Assembly (NCBI GenBank): GCA_910588465.1 | Contig: CAJUOP010000025.1 | Span: 4,293-20,515, forward strand | From: an uncultured Christensenellaceae bacterium | GTDB lineage: Bacteria > Bacillota > Clostridia > Christensenellales > Borkfalkiaceae | Reading direction: 5' to 3' | Length of the DNA stretch: 16,223 bases | Part shown: in pieces, positions 14,269 to 16,223 of the stretch | Position numbering within the stretch: position 1 is the first letter of the stretch | How the letters are laid out: the number at the start of each line of letters is the position of its first letter | Notes under the pieces: model-generated | Database searches by the model: none | The model's input: the letters and a program-made list of their open reading frames with translations, nothing else | Told to the model about the DNA's origin: nothing | Made by a program: the position numbers and the translations under genes

Positions 14269-14621
14269 TGTTCAAAATCATTACGACCGGCGGGACGGAG
14301 CTCGGAATGACCGACTCCGTCCGTTTTATTAAAGTGAGTTCCGAAGGCTCTTTTATCGAATCGACGAAAGACGAAGCCGTCGGCATAGCTTTCAAAGGCT
14401 CCCCCTACAATCTGGCAGGGCAGAACGCTATCGACGGCGCCGAGACGGTTCTCATTGTCGAAACGGACGGCGGCGGGGAAGTCGCGGAGCTGCGCGTGAA
14501 AACCGCACAGCAAGCCGAAGAACTCGCGCAATCGGATGAGACGGCGATCGCCCTTTATGAGCGTTTAGCGCAGCAGGACGAAGCCCTGATCGAGATCTAC
14601 GAACAAATTATAGGAGGTTAA
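14268..14621 (+). CDS. Phage protein of unknown function with C-terminal coiled coil
   Basis: A 117-residue protein. Two adjacent ATG codons exist (14265 and 14268); GGAGG at 14257-14261 is three bases from the first and six from the second, so 14268 (MFKIITTGGTELGMTDSVRF) is preferred. A beta-rich N-terminal half (residues 1-70) is followed by a C-terminal helix (VKTAQQAEELAQSDETAIAL, then YERLAQQDEALIEIYEQI) with heptad-like spacing. Similar small proteins are common between the fibre and holin genes of Clostridia phages. The role is unknown; a tail-tip or fibre-associated oligomer is possible. Confidence 0.75.
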   Translation: MFKIITTGGTELGMTDSVRFIKVSSEGSFIESTKDEAVGIAFKGSPYNLAGQNAIDGAETVLIVETDGGGEVAELRVKTAQQAEELAQSDETAIALYERLAQQDEALIEIYEQIIGG

Positions 14622-14624
14622 AAG

Positions 14625-14810
14625 ATGGCAGTCAAAACTATCGCCTACAGTTACTGGCGCAGCATTCAGCGCGGCGCCCGCACTTTTGCGAGCATACCCG
14701 CCGAACTGAAGCCCGACGTTAAGACGATCGCCCGCGACGACGTTGCCGCTGGCATACTTACCGCCGAGCAATACGAGACGTTCATCGGCGAGCCGTTTAC
14801 GGTTGAATAA
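14625..14810 (+). CDS. XkdX-like small phage protein
   Basis: A 61-residue protein with TAGGAGG (14611-14617) before ATG 14625. N-terminal TIAYSYWRSIQRGARTFASI and C-terminal DDVAAGILTAEQYETFIGEP resemble the XkdX family, whose members end in a short I-T-x-E-x-Y-x-x-I-x-G motif and are encoded downstream of tail fibres in many Bacillota phages. The biochemical function of XkdX proteins is not established. The C-terminal motif makes the family call reasonable despite the small size. Confidence 0.65.
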   Translation: MAVKTIAYSYWRSIQRGARTFASIPAELKPDVKTIARDDVAAGILTAEQYETFIGEPFTVE

Positions 14811-14822
14811 ATCGGAGGCTCA

Positions 14823-15029
14823 ATGAATACGGAACTCATCGCAAAGCTCTGCGCTCTGGTGGATCTCCAGAACGCAATTATCAGGGACATGGCAATCAGG
14901 CTTAACGAGCGCGACGACGTGGATCTTTACGAGCGGATCGCTGCCGCTCAAACGACCTATAACGCAACGCTCGGAACCGAATTGCCGCCCGCAGTTCAAA
15001 TACTCAAAAAAGGAGAAGTAAACACATGA
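14823..15029 (+). CDS. Small hypothetical phage protein
   Basis: A 68-residue protein; ATCGGAGG (ending at 14818) precedes ATG 14823. It is predicted mostly helical (LIAKLCALVDLQNAIIRDMA, RLNERDDVDLYERIAAAQTT) with a short polar tail. The stop overlaps the next start as ATGA, and a strong AAAAGGAG for the next gene lies within its end. The good ribosome binding site and tight packing support that it is real. I do not recognise a family. Confidence 0.7.
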   Translation: MNTELIAKLCALVDLQNAIIRDMAIRLNERDDVDLYERIAAAQTTYNATLGTELPPAVQILKKGEVNT

Positions 15030-15433
15030 CGCTAACAGTCTGGCAGTTCGCTCTCGCAATCGGACTGCCGTCAGCATTCACGGGCGGGCTTGTCGGCCTG
15101 TTCTTTTGGAGACTACAACGCAAGATCGAAAAGCGCGACGCGGAGGCGGCTGCAGAAGCAGCACGCCGCGAAGAACGCGAAGCCCAGCGCGAAGAAGCCC
15201 GCGAAAAAAACGAACTCAACACGATCCGCGCCATCGGCGCATCTATCGCGCTCGGGGAAGCGACAGCCCGCGCCGTTCAGCGCATTCCAGACGCGCATTG
15301 TAACGGCGATATGCACGCCGCGCTCGATTATGCCCAGCGCGTAAAGCACGAGTTGAAGGACTTCCTGACGGAGCAGGGCGTTCAGGCTATCTATGCCGAT
15401 CCGCCTGTTGCTCGGAAGAAAAGCAAAAAATAA
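15026..15433 (+). CDS. Membrane-anchored coiled-coil phage protein
   Basis: A 135-residue protein starting at ATG 15026 (AAAAGGAGAAG upstream). Residues 5-29 form one hydrophobic membrane segment (WQFALAIGLPSAFTGGLVGL), followed by a long, highly charged Glu/Arg/Ala coiled coil (about 32-70), then IRAIGASIALGEATARAVQR and a C-terminal CNGDMHAALDYAQRVKHELK motif with a basic tail. The C-terminal portion is strongly reminiscent of a conserved uncharacterised family found next to holins in Clostridia phages. Topology resembles a spanin-like or holin-accessory protein, but no lysis function can be read from the sequence. Confidence 0.75.
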   Translation: MTLTVWQFALAIGLPSAFTGGLVGLFFWRLQRKIEKRDAEAAAEAARREEREAQREEAREKNELNTIRAIGASIALGEATARAVQRIPDAHCNGDMHAALDYAQRVKHELKDFLTEQGVQAIYADPPVARKKSKK

Positions 15434-15445
15434 GGAGACAATCAC

Positions 15446-15901
15446 ATGGACGAATTGATCATCAACTTCATCAAAACCTACGGCTTGCCGCTCGGGCTCA
15501 TCGCTCTGGGCGGCGTCGTTTTACTCTGCATCCTCAAATACGGGAATGTGTTCAGGAAGCTCGCCGAAAAATGGCGCCACTTCTTATATCTCACGATCAC
15601 GATCGGCTTCTCGCTGATCGCGTCGGCGATCTATCTGGCGGCATCGGGGCAGTTCTCCGCGGTCGGACTTGCTATTTTTACGCTTGATCAAGCCATTTAC
15701 GCAATTATTAAGGCAACGCCCGCGGGCGACCTTGTAAGCGGCTTATTTGATAAACTCAAGGCGGCGATCAAGAAAAAGACCAGCGCAACGGCGGCGGAAC
15801 TGCCTGTCGTCGAACAAAATGACGAAAATGCCGAAACGACCGCCCAGAACGGCGCCACACCGCCTACGGACGGCGGCAACGCACAAACACCCAATAAATA
15901 A
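15446..15901 (+). CDS. Holin-like membrane protein
   Basis: A 151-residue protein with AATAAGGAGAC before ATG 15446. Three hydrophobic segments are visible: residues about 12-30 (GLPLGLIALGGVVLLCIL), 45-68 (FLYLTITIGFSLIASAIYLA) and 73-92 (AVGLAIFTLDQAIYAIIKAT). A basic stretch (KLKAAIKKKT) and a long hydrophilic Asn/Thr/Glu tail follow. Small size, multiple membrane spans, charged C-terminus and its place as the last gene before a terminator fit a class I type holin, which permeabilises the membrane for lysis. No endolysin gene adjoins it in this window, so the call rests on topology and position. Confidence 0.7.
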   Translation: MDELIINFIKTYGLPLGLIALGGVVLLCILKYGNVFRKLAEKWRHFLYLTITIGFSLIASAIYLAASGQFSAVGLAIFTLDQAIYAIIKATPAGDLVSGLFDKLKAAIKKKTSATAAELPVVEQNDENAETTAQNGATPPTDGGNAQTPNK

Positions 15902-15903
15902 AC

Positions 15904-15951
15904 AAAGCCCGCAGACGGAAATACACGCCGTCCTGCGGGCTTTTTCTTTTT
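15904..15951 (+). terminator. Strong rho-independent terminator ending the late operon
   Basis: Perfect 11-bp stem AAAGCCCGCAG (15904-15914) / CTGCGGGCTTT (15933-15943), with an inner ACGG (15915-15918) / CCGT (15928-15931) stem and one bulged C, followed by a T-rich tract (TTTTTCTTTT, to 15950). It starts two bases after the holin-like stop codon. Confidence 0.93.
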
Positions 15952-15969
15952 GCAAAAAAATTAAAAAAA

Positions 15970-15986
15970 TCGCAATTTTCTTGCGA
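15970..15986 (+). repeat. Inverted repeat upstream of the hicA promoter
   Basis: TCGCAA (15970-15975), five-base spacer, TTGCGA (15981-15986), in an A/T-rich stretch. It has the same five-base spacer as the operator-like palindrome 23 bp downstream (centre to centre), so it may be a second, weaker regulator site or part of an upstream element. Confidence 0.4.
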
Positions 15987-15991
15987 AAAAG

Positions 15992-16010
15992 TGTTGACTT
16001 TCGGTCAACA
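15992..16010 (+). promoter_or_regulatory. Operator-like palindrome overlapping hicA -35 box
   Basis: TGTTGAC (15992-15998), five-base spacer, GTCAACA (16004-16010): a perfect 7-bp inverted repeat. It covers the -35 element, so a bound repressor would block RNA polymerase. HicB antitoxins commonly autoregulate hicAB through such sites; the assignment to HicB is inferred because hicB is not in the window. Confidence 0.7.
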
Positions 16011-16022
16011 AAGTAGTATAAT
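15994..16022 (+). promoter_or_regulatory. Sigma-A (sigma-70 type) promoter of hicA
   Basis: TTGACT (15994-15999) and TATAAT (16017-16022), separated by exactly 17 bases, with AGGAGGTGG (16035-16043) and ATG 16050 downstream. This is the only near-consensus vegetative promoter I see in the window, and it separates hicA from the late phage operon. Confidence 0.85.
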
Positions 16023-16049
16023 AAGAATGTAAACAGGAGGTGGTAACAG

Positions 16050-16223
16050 ATGCCAATGACACCGAAAGAAATGGTCAAATACTTAAAGGCGAACGGCTTC
16101 GAAGAAGTTCGACAACCGGGAACCTCGCACCTGAGACTGCGAAACCCACAAACGGGAAAACAGACAACGGTGCCAATGCACAGCAAGGAGCTGAAAAAAG
16201 GAACCGAACAAGCGATACTCAAG
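16050..16223 (+). CDS. hicA: HicA family toxin (mRNA interferase), 3' end cut by window
   Basis: The first 58 residues are visible from ATG 16050, with a strong ribosome binding site (AGGAGGTGG). The sequence MTPKEMVKYLKANGFEEVRQ-PGTSHLRLRNP ... TTVPMHSKELKKGTEQAILK is a clear HicA: a dsRBD-like alpha-beta-beta-beta-alpha fold with the catalytic His in (G)TSH (His27) and the VPMHSKELKKGT segment. HicA cleaves translated mRNA and is neutralised by HicB, usually encoded just downstream, here outside the window. The family is normally 60-80 residues, so only a few codons are missing. With its own promoter after the late terminator, it looks like a prophage accessory (moron) or flanking host module. 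Confidence 0.93.
   Translation, partial: MPMTPKEMVKYLKANGFEEVRQPGTSHLRLRNPQTGKQTTVPMHSKELKKGTEQAILK

Overview
The window is the tail, host-recognition and lysis-side part of a contractile-tailed (myovirus, P2/Mu-like) phage or prophage. Gram-positive style ribosome binding sites (AAGGAGG or GGAGG) stand before nearly every gene. Homologous arrangements, as I recall them, come from uncultured gut Clostridia (Bacillota). All genes lie on the + strand, tightly packed, often with ATGA start/stop overlaps, so most of the window reads as one late operon.

Layout: (1) 1-1149, end of the head-tail connector region: a partial protein with a Rho-N/SAP-like helical motif, a gpFII-like joining protein and a probable tail terminator. 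(2) 1162-3167, tail sheath and tail tube, closed by a rho-independent terminator. (3) 3185-6174, tail assembly chaperone with a canonical -1 slippery site (A AAT TTT) leading into an open extension frame, then an 821-residue tape measure protein with 11-residue proline-punctuated repeats. (4) 6152-10493, baseplate: tail protein X (LysM-like), gpD-like hub, a small OB-like protein, a protein ending in an SH3-like domain, gp25/gpW-like wedge, gpJ with an inserted beta domain, and gpI. (5) 10504-12504, a 666-residue receptor-binding fibre: fibre N-terminus, two Ig-like domains and a DUF6273/C-type-lectin-like C-terminus ending in an extreme AAY (Asn) codon cluster. (6) 12505-12706, a gene-free but highly foldable spacer. 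(7) 12707-14268, a reverse transcriptase of the diversity-generating retroelement (DGR) type and a co-translated partner of unknown function. (8) 14268-15901, small phage proteins, a membrane-anchored coiled-coil protein and a holin-like protein, closed by a strong terminator. (9) 15970-16223, a separate promoter with overlapping operator driving a hicA toxin gene cut by the window end.

The part most worth attention is 12340-13900: an RT beside a fibre tip whose last codons look like a DGR repeat, yet I find no second (template or variable) copy and no recognisable avd gene in the window. The AAY-rich repeat, a structured spacer and the RT stand in the order usually seen for template repeat-spacer-RT. 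Either the partner repeat lies outside the window, or the single copy serves as both template and target. The RT also carries HMDD in place of YMDD at its catalytic motif. No endolysin is present next to the holin-like gene.
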